The notes under the pieces: model-generated
What the model was told of the DNA's origin: nothing
Seen by the model: only the letters and a program-made list of their open reading frames with translations
Database searches by the model: none
Made by a program: the position numbers and the translations under genes
Part shown: positions 46,336-54,972 of the stretch, piece by piece
Position numbering within the stretch: the first letter of the stretch is position 1
How the letters are laid out: each line of letters opens with the position of its first letter
Assembly: GCA_051414845.1 (NCBI GenBank)
Contig: CP183313.1
Span: 1,426,001-1,490,000 of the forward strand
DNA: 64,000 nucleotides
From: Simonsiella sp051414845
GTDB lineage: Bacteria > Pseudomonadota > Gammaproteobacteria > Burkholderiales > Neisseriaceae
Reading direction: 5' to 3'

Positions 46336-47667
46336 ATGTCAGTCAATTGGACATCAAAACTGGGGTTTATTTTATCGGCGGCAGGTTCCGCTATTGGCCT
46401 GGGCGCGATTTGGAAATTCCCCTACACAGCAGGCACCAATGGCGGTGCGGTATTTTTTCTTATTTTTCTGATGTTTACCTTGTTAGTAGGCGTGCCTGTG
46501 CTGCTGGCGGAATTTTTCATCGGGCGCAAAACGGGCAAAAATCCCATCGGTGCGCTCAAAGAAATTGCGCCTAATCCTGCGTGGGCGTGGATTGGACGCA
46601 TGGGCATGATTTCGTGCTTTTTTCTGCTGTCGTTTTACAGCGTGGTGGGAGGCTGGGTGTTTGCCTATGTGTGGCACGCGCTCAGCGGCACGATTGCCAA
46701 TACCACCGATTTTGCCGCGCTTTTTGGCAGCACCATTGCCAATCCTGTAATGGCATTGGGTTTTCAGGCAGCCTTTATGTTGGTAACGATTTTGGTGGTG
46801 CAAAATGGCGTATCGGCAGGCATTGAACGCGCCAATAAGTATTTGATGCCATTGCTGTTTATCATTTTTATTTTATTGGCAATTCGTTCGCTGACTTTGC
46901 CCAACGCGATGGAAGGCGTGAAATTCTTGCTGCAACCCGATTTCAGTGCCATCACGCCAAACACATGGCTGACCGCACTGGGGCAAGCGTTTTTTGCACT
47001 GAGTTTGGGCGTGTCTACCATGATGACTTATGCGTCGTATTTGAATAATCAGCAAGATTTGTTTCGCTCCGCCAATAGCATTATGTGGTTGAATATGCTG
47101 GTGTCTTTACTGGCTGGCTTGGTGATTTTTCCTGCGGTGTTTGCGTTTGGCTTTAAGCCCGATTCAGGGCCTGGGTTGATTTTCATCGTATTGCCTGCCG
47201 TGTTTCAGAAAATGCCGTTTGGCTCGCTGCTGTTTGCGGTGTTTATGATTTTGGTGGCGTTCGCGACTTTAACGTCTGCCTTTTCCATGCTGGAAACCGC
47301 CATCGCTTATTTTGTGCAACATCGCCCGTATGCGCGTCGTCGCATTTCGTGGGTGGCTGGCGTGGCGATTTTCATTGTGGGGATTCCGTCTGCGTTGTCG
47401 TTTGGTGTGATGGGCGATGTGAAAATCATCGGTAAAACGGTGTTTGATTTGTGGGATTATTTGATTACATCGTGGATTATGCCGCTCAGTTCGCTGGCTG
47501 TGTGCATGCTGGTGGCGTGGTTGTTGCAGCGCGATGCGGTGTTGGCGCACATGCGCGAAGGCAGCGATTTGCCGCCAATGGTGGCGGTGGTGTGGCGCAA
47601 TATGCTGCGTTACGTTGCACCTGTTGCCATTTTGCTGGTGTTTGCGCACACGATTGGTTGGGTGTGA
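46336..47667 (+). CDS. Sodium-dependent transporter (NSS family)
   Basis: A 443-residue transporter of the LeuT/TnaT fold with about 11 segments. The first segment, SAAGSAIGLGAIWKFPYTAG, holds the sodium and substrate site; GVSTMMTYASYL is the sixth-to-seventh segment region. Substrates are usually amino acids such as tryptophan, tyrosine or leucine, or related amines. The exact one cannot be read from the sequence. A monocistronic gene between glyA and pyrD. Confidence 0.92.
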   Translation: MSVNWTSKLGFILSAAGSAIGLGAIWKFPYTAGTNGGAVFFLIFLMFTLLVGVPVLLAEFFIGRKTGKNPIGALKEIAPNPAWAWIGRMGMISCFFLLSFYSVVGGWVFAYVWHALSGTIANTTDFAALFGSTIANPVMALGFQAAFMLVTILVVQNGVSAGIERANKYLMPLLFIIFILLAIRSLTLPNAMEGVKFLLQPDFSAITPNTWLTALGQAFFALSLGVSTMMTYASYLNNQQDLFRSANSIMWLNMLVSLLAGLVIFPAVFAFGFKPDSGPGLIFIVLPAVFQKMPFGSLLFAVFMILVAFATLTSAFSMLETAIAYFVQHRPYARRRISWVAGVAIFIVGIPSALSFGVMGDVKIIGKTVFDLWDYLITSWIMPLSSLAVCMLVAWLLQRDAVLAHMREGSDLPPMVAVVWRNMLRYVAPVAILLVFAHTIGWV

Positions 47668-47774
47668 GTGTTCAGGCAGCCTGTGGGTATACGACAAACG
47701 GTAATGCTGCCTGAAATTTGCTCCCTCCCGCCAGTCGGGGAGGGGACAGAATGGCGAGTCATGCTATGTACTAA

Positions 47775-47807
47775 AAGGCTGCCTGAAAACATTTTCAGGC
47801 AGCCTTA
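47775..47807. terminator. Shared terminator between the transporter and pyrD
   Basis: AAAAGGCTGCCTGAAAA and TTTTCAGGCAGCCTT, an inverted uptake pair between two convergent genes. Confidence 0.75.
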
Positions 47808-47822
47808 TTTACTTTAGGAAAA

Positions 47823-48827
47823 TCAACGCAAAGCCTGCAAACATTCACGCACCAGTTCGGGTCCGCGATAAATCAAACCGCTATACACTTGCACCGCACT
47901 TGCACCCAGTTGCATTTTTTCTTTGGCATCTGAACCATTCAAAATGCCGCCTACGCCAATCACAGGCGCGCAGCCGTCCAATTCTTTAACCAATTGCGCC
48001 AAGACTTTGTTGCTAGCAGCGCGCACAGGCGTGCCGCTCAAGCCACCTTGCTCTTGCGCTAATGGGTTGTTGCCTAAACGCGTTTTATCAATGGTCGTGT
48101 TGGTGGCAATCACGCCGTCCATTTGGGTTTCACGCACCACGTGCGCGATGTCGGCAATTTGCGTTTCGTCCAAATCGGGCGCGATTTTCACGGCAAGCGG
48201 CACGTATTTGCCGTGCACGCTTTGCAAAGCTTGTTGTTTGTCTTTCAGGCTGCCTAATAAACGTGTGAGCTCGTCGCTGCCTTGCAATTCGCGCAAGTTT
48301 TTGGTGTTCGGCGACGAAATGTTTACTGTAATGTACGATGCGTAGGCATAGGCTTTTTCTAAACAAATCAAATAGTCATCAACGGCATTCTCAATGGGTG
48401 TGGTAGCATTTTTGCCGATGTTAATACCCAAAATGCCGCGATATTGTGCGCGTTCAATATTGGCAATCGCTGCGTCGATACCGTGATTATTGAAACCCAT
48501 GCGGTTGATAATGGCTTGGTGTGCAGGCGCGCGAAATAGGCGCGGTTTCGGGTTGCCATCTTGCGGGCGCGGCGTGAGCGTGCCCACTTCAATAAAACCA
48601 AAACCAAGCGCAGCCAAGCCATCAATCGCTTCAGCATTTTTGTCCAAACCTGCGGCTAAACCCACGGGATTGGGCAGATTTAAACCCATGAGTTGCGTGA
48701 GCGCAGTGGTGGGATGTACGCGCGGCAAAAAGTCCAATTGCCCAAAACGCGCTAATTGTTTAAGGGTAAATTCGTGAGCGGTTTCAGCATCGAAGCGAAA
48801 TAAAATGGGGCGAATGAGTGAATACAT
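47823..48827 (-). CDS. pyrD: Dihydroorotate dehydrogenase (quinone), class 2
   Basis: A 334-residue FMN enzyme oxidising dihydroorotate with quinone. The N-terminal membrane-associating extension (MYSLIRPILFRFDAETAHEFTL) marks class 2. Catalytic-base loop in NISSPNTKNLRELQ, FMN site GVGGILNGSDAKEKMQLGA. Length is standard. Divergent from the yicC-family gene. Confidence 0.95.
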   Translation of the reverse strand: MYSLIRPILFRFDAETAHEFTLKQLARFGQLDFLPRVHPTTALTQLMGLNLPNPVGLAAGLDKNAEAIDGLAALGFGFIEVGTLTPRPQDGNPKPRLFRAPAHQAIINRMGFNNHGIDAAIANIERAQYRGILGINIGKNATTPIENAVDDYLICLEKAYAYASYITVNISSPNTKNLRELQGSDELTRLLGSLKDKQQALQSVHGKYVPLAVKIAPDLDETQIADIAHVVRETQMDGVIATNTTIDKTRLGNNPLAQEQGGLSGTPVRAASNKVLAQLVKELDGCAPVIGVGGILNGSDAKEKMQLGASAVQVYSGLIYRGPELVRECLQALR

Positions 48828-49020
48828 ACTAGGCAGCCTAAAAAGTTGTGGAAAAATATTGGCTTATTTTACCTGAATTTAAGCCAAACACATGAATGCA
48901 TTTTCATTAATCCTAGACTTTGAGTTTTTTAAACCGCATCATCGCAAATCCTTTTACCATTTGCGCCATCTCTGCTACTATCTACCCCGTTTTTTCAACA
49001 CTTTTTCAAGGACAAAAAAC

Positions 49021-49890
49021 ATGAATGTACGCAGTATGACAGGTTATGCTAACGCTTCAAGAGAAGTGGCTGGCAAACGCATTGAGCTGGAAATTCGCTC
49101 GGTAAACCACCGTTTTTTAGATGTGCAATTCAAAATCCCCGATGATTTGCGCTTTTTAGAAGGCATTATGCGTGAACAAATCGCCGCCAAAGTAGCGCGC
49201 GGCAAATTGGAATGTCGCATTGCTTTGGCAGATGTGAATGCTTCAGGCAGCCTGAACGTCAATCGTAATTTAGTGGACGAATTGGCACAAATCAACAGCA
49301 AAATTCGCAAAAAACACAGCGATGTTGCCAAATTAAGCGTTGCCGATATTTTGCGTTTCCCGGGCGTTTTAACCAGCGTTAAAGCTGACAACGACACATT
49401 AAGCGGCGAAATTGAACAATTATTAAATCAAACTTTGGACGAATTTGTCGCTTCACGCGAACGTGAAGGCGAAAAATTGCAACAGCATATTCTGGAACGC
49501 TTGGACTTGATGGAAGCCATCATCGGCGCACTGGAACAACTCTTTCCGCAATTGCTTGAAGTGCATATAGCGCGCAGCCGTCGCCGTTTAGCCGACGCAG
49601 TTGCCAGCATTGATGAAGACCGTTTGAAACAAGAATTTGCGCTGTTTATGCAAAAAGCTGATGTGGATGAAGAGTTTAACCGCTTGCGCACGCACATTGC
49701 CGAAGTACGCCGCATTGTGACCAACCATCAAGGCACGATTGGCAAACGCTTAGACTTTTTAATGCAAGAATTAAACCGCGAAGCCAACACTTTGGGCAGC
49801 AAAGCCATCGCCAGCGAATGCACGCAAGTATCTGTTGAATTAAAGGTTTTGATTGAACAAATGCGCGAGCAAGTACAAAATATTGAATGA
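49021..49890 (+). CDS. yicC: YicC/YloC-family endoribonuclease
   Basis: A 289-residue protein. MTGYANASREVAGKRIELEIRSVNHRFLD at the N-terminus and the DUF1732 C-terminus (DEEFNRLRTHIAEVRRI, then GKRLDFLMQELNREANTLGSKA) define the family; members cleave RNA and affect sRNA turnover. The ATG behind CAAGGACAAAAAAC was used; the frame is open 43 codons further up without support. Confidence 0.93.
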   Translation: MNVRSMTGYANASREVAGKRIELEIRSVNHRFLDVQFKIPDDLRFLEGIMREQIAAKVARGKLECRIALADVNASGSLNVNRNLVDELAQINSKIRKKHSDVAKLSVADILRFPGVLTSVKADNDTLSGEIEQLLNQTLDEFVASREREGEKLQQHILERLDLMEAIIGALEQLFPQLLEVHIARSRRRLADAVASIDEDRLKQEFALFMQKADVDEEFNRLRTHIAEVRRIVTNHQGTIGKRLDFLMQELNREANTLGSKAIASECTQVSVELKVLIEQMREQVQNIE

Positions 49891-49905
49891 TTTACAAATT
49901 GGGGC

Positions 49906-49935
49906 TTGACAGGTCCCGATGTTTTTCGTTACAGT
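49906..49935 (+). promoter_or_regulatory. Promoter of the attenuated gene
   Basis: TTGACA (49906-49911), 18 bases, TACAGT (49930-49935). A perfect -35 and a fair -10 box, placed about 37 bases before the leader peptide start. Confidence 0.65.
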
Positions 49936-49971
49936 TTGCCCCACATTTTTTTCCATTTTTCCGAGAAAACC

Positions 49972-50046
49972 ATGCAAAGCTTTGTATTCACTTCATCTTA
50001 TTGGTGGTACCCCGTTTCGGCGCGGTACGCTTTTTTGCGTGGGTAA
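49972..50046 (+). CDS. Aromatic-rich leader peptide of an attenuator
   Basis: A 24-codon reading frame, with CGAGAAAACC before the ATG. It contains Phe4, Phe6, Tyr10, Trp11, Trp12, Tyr13, Tyr19 and Phe21; the run YWWY is the core. It is followed by a Rho-independent terminator and then a gene, the classic layout of transcription attenuation by tryptophan (or aromatic amino acid) starvation. A GTACC/GGTAC hairpin (50009-50030) starts at the Tyr13 codon and could pause polymerase. Confidence 0.65.
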   Translation: MQSFVFTSSYWWYPVSARYAFLRG

Positions 50047-50077
50047 ACACCACACATTCAGCAAGTGAAACAAGCTC

Positions 50078-50115
50078 AACCGCCCCGATTTCAAAACATC
50101 GTGGCGGTTTTTTCT
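50078..50115 (+). terminator. Attenuator terminator
   Basis: AACCGCC (50078-50084) and GGCGGTT (50103-50109) form a stem with an 18-base loop that itself holds CGAT/ATCG, followed by TTTTCTTTT. It lies 31 bases behind the leader peptide stop and 70 bases before the next gene. Confidence 0.75.
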
Positions 50116-50187
50116 TTTGGCAGCCTGAAACCCAACCACGCACCGATTCTGGCAGCCTGAAAGATTACAATGCAAGGAACAACAACC

Positions 50188-50700
50188 ATGAACGCCATCG
50201 CTAAACAAAACATCGACTTCATCGCCCAAACCCCTTTGCGCGATATTTGCCTGATTACCGACGGCAACCAACACCGTAGCGACTTAATGCGCAAACACAT
50301 TGATTTTACGCATGAAGATTTAGCCAGCGAAGCCATGCTGCCTGAAATTCGCACCGTTGCCACCTTAATCGCCGCCGTTCGCCACGATTTCAGCCAAGCT
50401 TGCCCGACACAATTTACCGAAGAAGCCGACTGGTTTGCCGCGCGCATTATCGTGTTGCAAGCACGTGTGTTTCACTTAGAAGTATCGCTTAAACCGATGT
50501 TGGATATTGCCAACCGCCGCGCACAAGCCTTTGCCCAAGCGCATAGATTAGCTTTTCAGGCAGCCAAAATCCGCCCTAGCCTACACGCCCACCGCCCAGC
50601 TAATATGTTGCTCATACAATGCGCACTCAATGGCGAAGCATGCAACAATCTGTTTGAAAACAGCAGCAATCTGCGTAAACTTTGTGTAAAACCCATGTAA
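50188..50700 (+). CDS. Unknown protein under attenuator control
   Basis: A 170-residue protein starting at the ATG behind CAAGGAAC. I do not recognise a family. Mostly alpha-helical by composition, with no signal peptide or membrane segment; three His-containing clusters (GNQHRSD, RKHIDFTHEDL, LHAHRPAN) and four cysteines (Cys22, 72, 145, 153 approximately). An uptake sequence encodes LAFQAAKI. It takes the place where a tryptophan or aromatic biosynthesis gene would be expected after this leader. The protein is not TrpE, TrpG, AroG or a synthetase by any motif I can see. Confidence 0.6.
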   Translation: MNAIAKQNIDFIAQTPLRDICLITDGNQHRSDLMRKHIDFTHEDLASEAMLPEIRTVATLIAAVRHDFSQACPTQFTEEADWFAARIIVLQARVFHLEVSLKPMLDIANRRAQAFAQAHRLAFQAAKIRPSLHAHRPANMLLIQCALNGEACNNLFENSSNLRKLCVKPM

Positions 50701-50778
50701 AACTGCCCACGTGTTACCAAAATCGCGTACATTGTGCATTCGCGTGAATGCGCGAACTTTGATAAGGACAGAAAAACA

Positions 50779-51048
50779 ATGAACAAAATCTTAACCACTA
50801 CTTTCGCTTCTATCACTTTAATATGCACCTTGCCCGCTTTGGCAAAAGAGCCAAAAATCGACAGCAACACATCAGGCGTAAGCGGTGCAGTAGTGAACAA
50901 TGCCGCAGCAGCAGCCATCGGCTCAGGCGCAAAAGAGCCTTTAACCATCAGCGGCAGCAGCAGCCAATTAGTTATTACAGGCAGCAACGGCACCAGCTGC
51001 AAAATCCCTTTAAACAATGGCAAAATCAACGGCGTAAGCTGCAAATAA
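50779..51048 (+). CDS. Small secreted protein of unknown function
   Basis: An 89-residue protein with a clear signal peptide (MNKILTTTFASITLICTLPALA, cleavage after Ala22). The mature part is Ser/Gly/Ala-rich with two cysteines close to the C-terminus (GTSCKIPLNNGKINGVSCK) that could form a disulfide. AAGGACAG precedes the ATG. It lies 78 bases behind the attenuated gene and ends in a strong terminator, so may share its transcript. No family recognised. Confidence 0.6.
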   Translation: MNKILTTTFASITLICTLPALAKEPKIDSNTSGVSGAVVNNAAAAAIGSGAKEPLTISGSSSQLVITGSNGTSCKIPLNNGKINGVSCK

Positions 51049-51062
51049 TTGCCCACCATACA

Positions 51063-51095
51063 AAAAACCGTTTCAGGCAGCCTGAAACGGTTTTT
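51063..51095 (+). terminator. Terminator with uptake palindrome stem
   Basis: AAAACCGTTTCAGG and CCTGAAACGGTTTT around CAG, a 14-bp stem, followed by more T. Confidence 0.92.
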
Positions 51096-51143
51096 TTGAT
51101 TTTCCAATCCAGCTAATATAGCCAATTAAAAAACTACCTATAT

Positions 51144-51214
51144 TTGGAGCGCCGACGTCCCCGTCCGCAAAATATCAAAATACTTAAGAGCGGACGAGGA
51201 CGTCCGCGCTCCAA
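51144..51214. repeat. Inverted-repeat unit
   Basis: TTGGAGCGCCGACGTCC and, at the other end, GGACGTCCGCGCTCCAA are arms around an AT-rich middle with GTCCGC/GCGGAC. Related to the GGAGCGCG unit at 6778-6848. An additional dRS3-like ATTCGC-N8-GGGAAT lies at 51293-51312. No gene in 51096-51425. Confidence 0.6.
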
Positions 51215-51425
51215 TAGGATATTTTATTTTAAATGACTATATTTTGACTGCCTGAAAATTTAAAAAACTCAGAAAATCTCAAATTTACCGTCATTCGCGC
51301 GTAGGCGGGAATCCAAATTTAATTTTAAACTTCTGTTTTTTATAAAAAATTGAGGTCGTATTCGATAGATTTCAGCTTACGCGGGGATGACGAATGGGTT
51401 AGATTTCAGGCAGCCTGAAAAAACA

Positions 51426-52331
51426 CTAACCCAACAAAAACGGATTGTGCCCACCGCGTAAACTGCCCTCTTCGCCCACCAACACATCCAACGCCAAACT
51501 CGCTAAATCATCGGCAATCGTGTCGGCATATTGTTGCTCGGGTAGCAAAAACAGTTTGCGGTAATGTCCGCATTTGCCGCAACATTCAGCGCGCGCGCCT
51601 TTGTATACGTCTGGCGCGGTCACATCCTCGATTTTTTCCAGCGAAATCGCCGATTGGTCGTTGCAAAATGTGCATTTGGCGCGCAAAGCGTTCCAGCGGC
51701 TGTTGCACAAGGCGCAATGCAAATAGCGCAAGCCGTGCCAATCGCCGCCGTTTAACACCACGCTTGCCACTGCGTCACCGCCGCAGCAAGGGCAATGCGT
51801 GCGGTCTTCTTGCTCGGCTACATCTCCATCTTTCAACTGCACCGCCCAAGCCGTCCACGCGCATTGCAAGGCGGCGTGTAGCCACAGTTTAAACGGCTGC
51901 TCATTTTGCGCCACTTCATCACGCAACACACGCGCTGCCATATCATTTAATTCAGTTTCCGAACGCGCCACCAAATCGTTTAAGGCAGTCTGAACAGTAT
52001 CATTGACTTTGCCTTGCAATTCCGCTATAAGATGTTGTAAAAAAATATAAAAATGCGCAGGAATAGTCATGCCATCGCTTTCAGGCAGCCTTGTTTCGCC
52101 TTGATGTTCAGGTAGGCTTACTTGTGACACAACATGGTTTAACACGCTATCTTGCGCACGACAAACCGTCACCATCAACGCCAAATATTCGCGCCAACCA
52201 CTCTCATCGACCTGCGCCAATTCATCAAAACGAATGGCGCGTTCGGCGAAAATATTGTTTTTTGGTTCAATAAAAAATGGTTTATAAAAGAAAGGTCTAT
52301 TTTGGATTTCTTCTGGGGTTTGAGTGTTCAT
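51426..52331 (-). CDS. fdhE: Formate dehydrogenase accessory protein FdhE
   Basis: A 301-residue cytoplasmic protein needed to mature respiratory formate dehydrogenase. Four CxxC-type pairs are visible: CPCCGG, CALC, CTFC and CCGKC, the rubredoxin-like iron site of the family. It is the last gene of the formate dehydrogenase group, separated from fdhD by two unknown genes. Confidence 0.92.
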   Translation of the reverse strand: MNTQTPEEIQNRPFFYKPFFIEPKNNIFAERAIRFDELAQVDESGWREYLALMVTVCRAQDSVLNHVVSQVSLPEHQGETRLPESDGMTIPAHFYIFLQHLIAELQGKVNDTVQTALNDLVARSETELNDMAARVLRDEVAQNEQPFKLWLHAALQCAWTAWAVQLKDGDVAEQEDRTHCPCCGGDAVASVVLNGGDWHGLRYLHCALCNSRWNALRAKCTFCNDQSAISLEKIEDVTAPDVYKGARAECCGKCGHYRKLFLLPEQQYADTIADDLASLALDVLVGEEGSLRGGHNPFLLG

Positions 52332-52364
52332 GGTGTTCTCTTGGTGTGAATTGTTAATGATAAA

Positions 52365-53069
52365 TCAATGTGTTTCAGGCTGCATGGCTGCCTGAAAATG
52401 GCTTTTTGTCCATAAATAAAGCAAAGCGAATGGAACACTAGTCCATGCAATGCTAAACCAAAATTCGCGCCAAAATGTTTGCCATTGCTGCTGATAAAAC
52501 GCCTGCGCTTGCGCCATTGTCCAAAGGATTCGCGTTTCAAGCTGTATCAACATGGGCTTTTTTTGCGCTTGATTGTTCACATAATAGCCGATTTTGGCGT
52601 TTTGCTCTGCGTATTGATAAATTTCTTGGCACAAAATTTTATCTACTGCCGATTGCACCACTTTTGAAGATGTGCAATCAAAATTCGCGCCGCCCAAATC
52701 CAGATAATTAATAGCCGCTTTCTGTCTGCCGTACTGCTCTTGTCGCGTGGCAAATGTTGCTGGAATTTTACCTTGCGCCCATTGTAATTGAGCATAATTG
52801 GCTTGATGCAATTGCGCTTCGGGGCTGTAATAAAACGCTATGGGCAACGCCATCATGATTGCCGCGATGAAATAAACTAAATAAATACCGCACCGGTTGA
52901 ATTTCACGTAACAAACCATTGAAACCACGATAAAAAATGCAAGTAAAATACTTTTCAATGCAAAATCAGACAATTCTGAATACACGGCAAACCAAGGCGT
53001 TAAAGCGGGCAACAACAAGAAAACCGACATTAGTGGCGATTTACCTTTACTCTTGAAATCGTATGCCAT
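52365..53069 (-). CDS. Membrane protein of unknown function in the formate dehydrogenase group
   Basis: A 234-residue protein with three N-terminal membrane segments (about residues 13-32, 37-60 and 66-85), a soluble region with two cysteines (about 100-195) and one C-terminal segment. No family recognised. The start overlaps the stop of the upstream 71-codon gene (TAGTGATG), so translation is probably coupled. The C-terminus (FQAAMQPETH) is encoded by an uptake sequence and a second half copy. Confidence 0.55.
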   Translation of the reverse strand: MAYDFKSKGKSPLMSVFLLLPALTPWFAVYSELSDFALKSILLAFFIVVSMVCYVKFNRCGIYLVYFIAAIMMALPIAFYYSPEAQLHQANYAQLQWAQGKIPATFATRQEQYGRQKAAINYLDLGGANFDCTSSKVVQSAVDKILCQEIYQYAEQNAKIGYYVNNQAQKKPMLIQLETRILWTMAQAQAFYQQQWQTFWREFWFSIAWTSVPFALLYLWTKSHFQAAMQPETH

Positions 53070-53071
53070 CA

Positions 53072-53287
53072 CTAAACTGCTAATCCATCAATAAAGCCTG
53101 TTACAACAAGAAAAAACATCGTTCCGAGTAAAAAATATTCATGATAAAAAAATGGCAGCAGCCAACATGCCAAGACTATCCAAGGCAGCAAACGTATAGG
53201 CAATTGAGAAAATAAGGTTTTGATTATCATGATGTTGGTATTTTTCACGCTGCCTGAAAACATAAGAATGGGTTTAAGCATATTCAT
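53072..53287 (-). CDS. Small membrane protein of unknown function
   Basis: A 71-residue frame with two hydrophobic stretches (PWIVLACWLLPFFYH and FFLLGTMFFLVVTGF-like end). An internal ATG at 53230 gives a 52-residue form that starts after an uptake sequence and may be the real product. Its stop overlaps the start of the next gene. Function unknown. Confidence 0.4.
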   Translation of the reverse strand: MNMLKPILMFSGSVKNTNIMIIKTLFSQLPIRLLPWIVLACWLLPFFYHEYFLLGTMFFLVVTGFIDGLAV

Positions 53288-53323
53288 TTGCGGGCAAGCT
53301 GCCCACGCTCCAAATTTCTATTT

Positions 53324-54133
53324 TCAGGCAGCCTGAAAGTCAGACGATGTTAAATATTCGGCATGGGCGTAAATCGTGAGTTTTTCGGGTTTGGCAAAAC
53401 CGATGAGCGTTAAGTTGGCTTGTTCGGCAAGGCGCACGGCTAGGGCGGTGGCGGCGGATACGGCAACCAAACAACCAATGCCGCAAGTAGCGGTTTTGGC
53501 GACCATTTCGTAGCTGGCGCGGCTGGATACGAGAATATAGCCGCGTTGTGTATCAATTTGACTTTGGGCTAAAAAGCCAAGCAATTTATCCAGCGCGTTG
53601 TGTCGTCCAACGTCTTCAAAGGCTGTCTGAATTTTGCCCTGCCCTACCCATGCGGCGGCATGAAGCGAGCCTGTTTGTTCGCGCAGGGGTTGGTGTTGAT
53701 TAAATTCGACAAGTGCGCTGTTGATGTTGGCAATGGCGATATTGTGTGAACGCGATACAGCAGCGATTTGTGGTTGTGCAGCATCTAGGCTGTCTATGCC
53801 ACACAAGCCACAACCTGTTCGCCCTGTCATGCTGCGACGACGTTGTTTGAGCGCAATAAAACGAGCGGTGGCGATGTCTAAATGGACAGCTATGCCGTTG
53901 CAAGTGGGTTCAATTTGGATATCGTAACATTCGCTTGCGTGTTGCAATATGCCTTCGCTCAATGAAAATCCGAGCGCGAGTTCGGCTAGGTTTTGCGGCG
54001 TTGCCATGATGACGACGTGTGAAATGCCGTTGTACACCAGCGCGACGGGGATTTCTTCGGCTAGGGTATCGTTTTGCGGTTTCAGGCTGCCGTTTTGGTA
54101 GCGATGGATGAGGGGGGCGGAAATGGGTTGCAT
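53324..54133 (-). CDS. fdhD: Formate dehydrogenase sulfurtransferase FdhD
   Basis: A 269-residue protein that passes sulfur from IscS to the molybdenum cofactor of formate dehydrogenase. The two catalytic cysteines are in GRTGCGLCGID, and the GDP/cofactor-binding region is FEDVGRHNALDKLLG. The C-terminal FQAA and stop come from an uptake sequence. It follows fdoI by about 150 bases. Confidence 0.95.
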   Translation of the reverse strand: MQPISAPLIHRYQNGSLKPQNDTLAEEIPVALVYNGISHVVIMATPQNLAELALGFSLSEGILQHASECYDIQIEPTCNGIAVHLDIATARFIALKQRRRSMTGRTGCGLCGIDSLDAAQPQIAAVSRSHNIAIANINSALVEFNQHQPLREQTGSLHAAAWVGQGKIQTAFEDVGRHNALDKLLGFLAQSQIDTQRGYILVSSRASYEMVAKTATCGIGCLVAVSAATALAVRLAEQANLTLIGFAKPEKLTIYAHAEYLTSSDFQAA

Positions 54134-54243
54134 GTTTTTTTATTTGGGGTTTCAGGCTGCCTGAAAAGTAAAATATTTGGGTTATTTTTTGCTGGGCAGA
54201 GCCCACCCTACGATGTTGTTTCGTGAGACAACGCTCTATGGCG

Positions 54244-54276
54244 AAAAGGCTGCCTGAAACGTTCAGGCAGCCTTTT
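54244..54276 (-). terminator. Hairpin behind fdoI
   Basis: AAAAGGCTGCCTGAA and TTCAGGCAGCCTTTT flank CG. It is an inverted uptake pair that could end or weaken transcription between fdoGHI and fdhD. Confidence 0.65.
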
Positions 54277-54287
54277 GTACTGCAAGT

Positions 54288-54971
54288 TTAAGGTTTAGGT
54301 GTGATATGCGGTTTCACGGCTTCGTGATTGTCATCTACTTCGCCATTTTCACGCGCTTTTGCCATCACTTCACGATACCAACGCGGATGATGTTTCTTCG
54401 CCCAAGTTTGCGTAACCACGCCTTCTACCATGGCGCGAATCGTGCCTTTCACCCAAATCGCCGCGTAGACATGTACGATAATCCCTGCAATCAGCGCAAC
54501 CGCTGCGCCCGCGTGCAACATCAATGCCAAACGAATCGCCCAAATCGGAAAAAGATGCGAGAAATATTGTCGCCACGCAATCAAACCTGTAACAAACAAT
54601 ACAATCATACATGCCGTCATAAGCCAAAACATGCCTTTTTGACCGCCGTTGTATTTACCCACATCGCCGACTTCATGTCCATTCAATATTTCTGGCACGG
54701 CTTTCATCCATTTCACATCTTCTTTATCAAAGAAGTTGTATTTCCAATAGCGTAGGAATTGCACAAAGAAACCAATGAACATTATCACGCCGATAATTGG
54801 GTGAATAATACGCGCCAGTTGCGGCGTACCAAACACACCCGTCAGCCAGAAAAACGCGGGATAGAAAAAGGCTAAACCCGAAATGGCGAGCAACACAAAA
54901 CACCCAGCCACAATCCAGTGGTTAATGCGTTCGGCGCGTTTATAGCGTTGAATTAAACGTTCTTTTGCCAT
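54288..54971 (-). CDS. fdoI: Formate dehydrogenase cytochrome b556 (gamma) subunit
   Basis: A 227-residue membrane subunit with four segments that carries two b haems and passes electrons to quinone. Starts MAKERLIQRYKRAERINHWIVAGCF with a haem-ligand His; further His in HPIIGVIMFIGFFVQ, and LMLHAGAAVALIAGIIVHVYAAIWVKGT. One base separates it from fdoH. Confidence 0.94.
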   Translation of the reverse strand: MAKERLIQRYKRAERINHWIVAGCFVLLAISGLAFFYPAFFWLTGVFGTPQLARIIHPIIGVIMFIGFFVQFLRYWKYNFFDKEDVKWMKAVPEILNGHEVGDVGKYNGGQKGMFWLMTACMIVLFVTGLIAWRQYFSHLFPIWAIRLALMLHAGAAVALIAGIIVHVYAAIWVKGTIRAMVEGVVTQTWAKKHHPRWYREVMAKARENGEVDDNHEAVKPHITPKP

Positions 54972-54972
54972 G

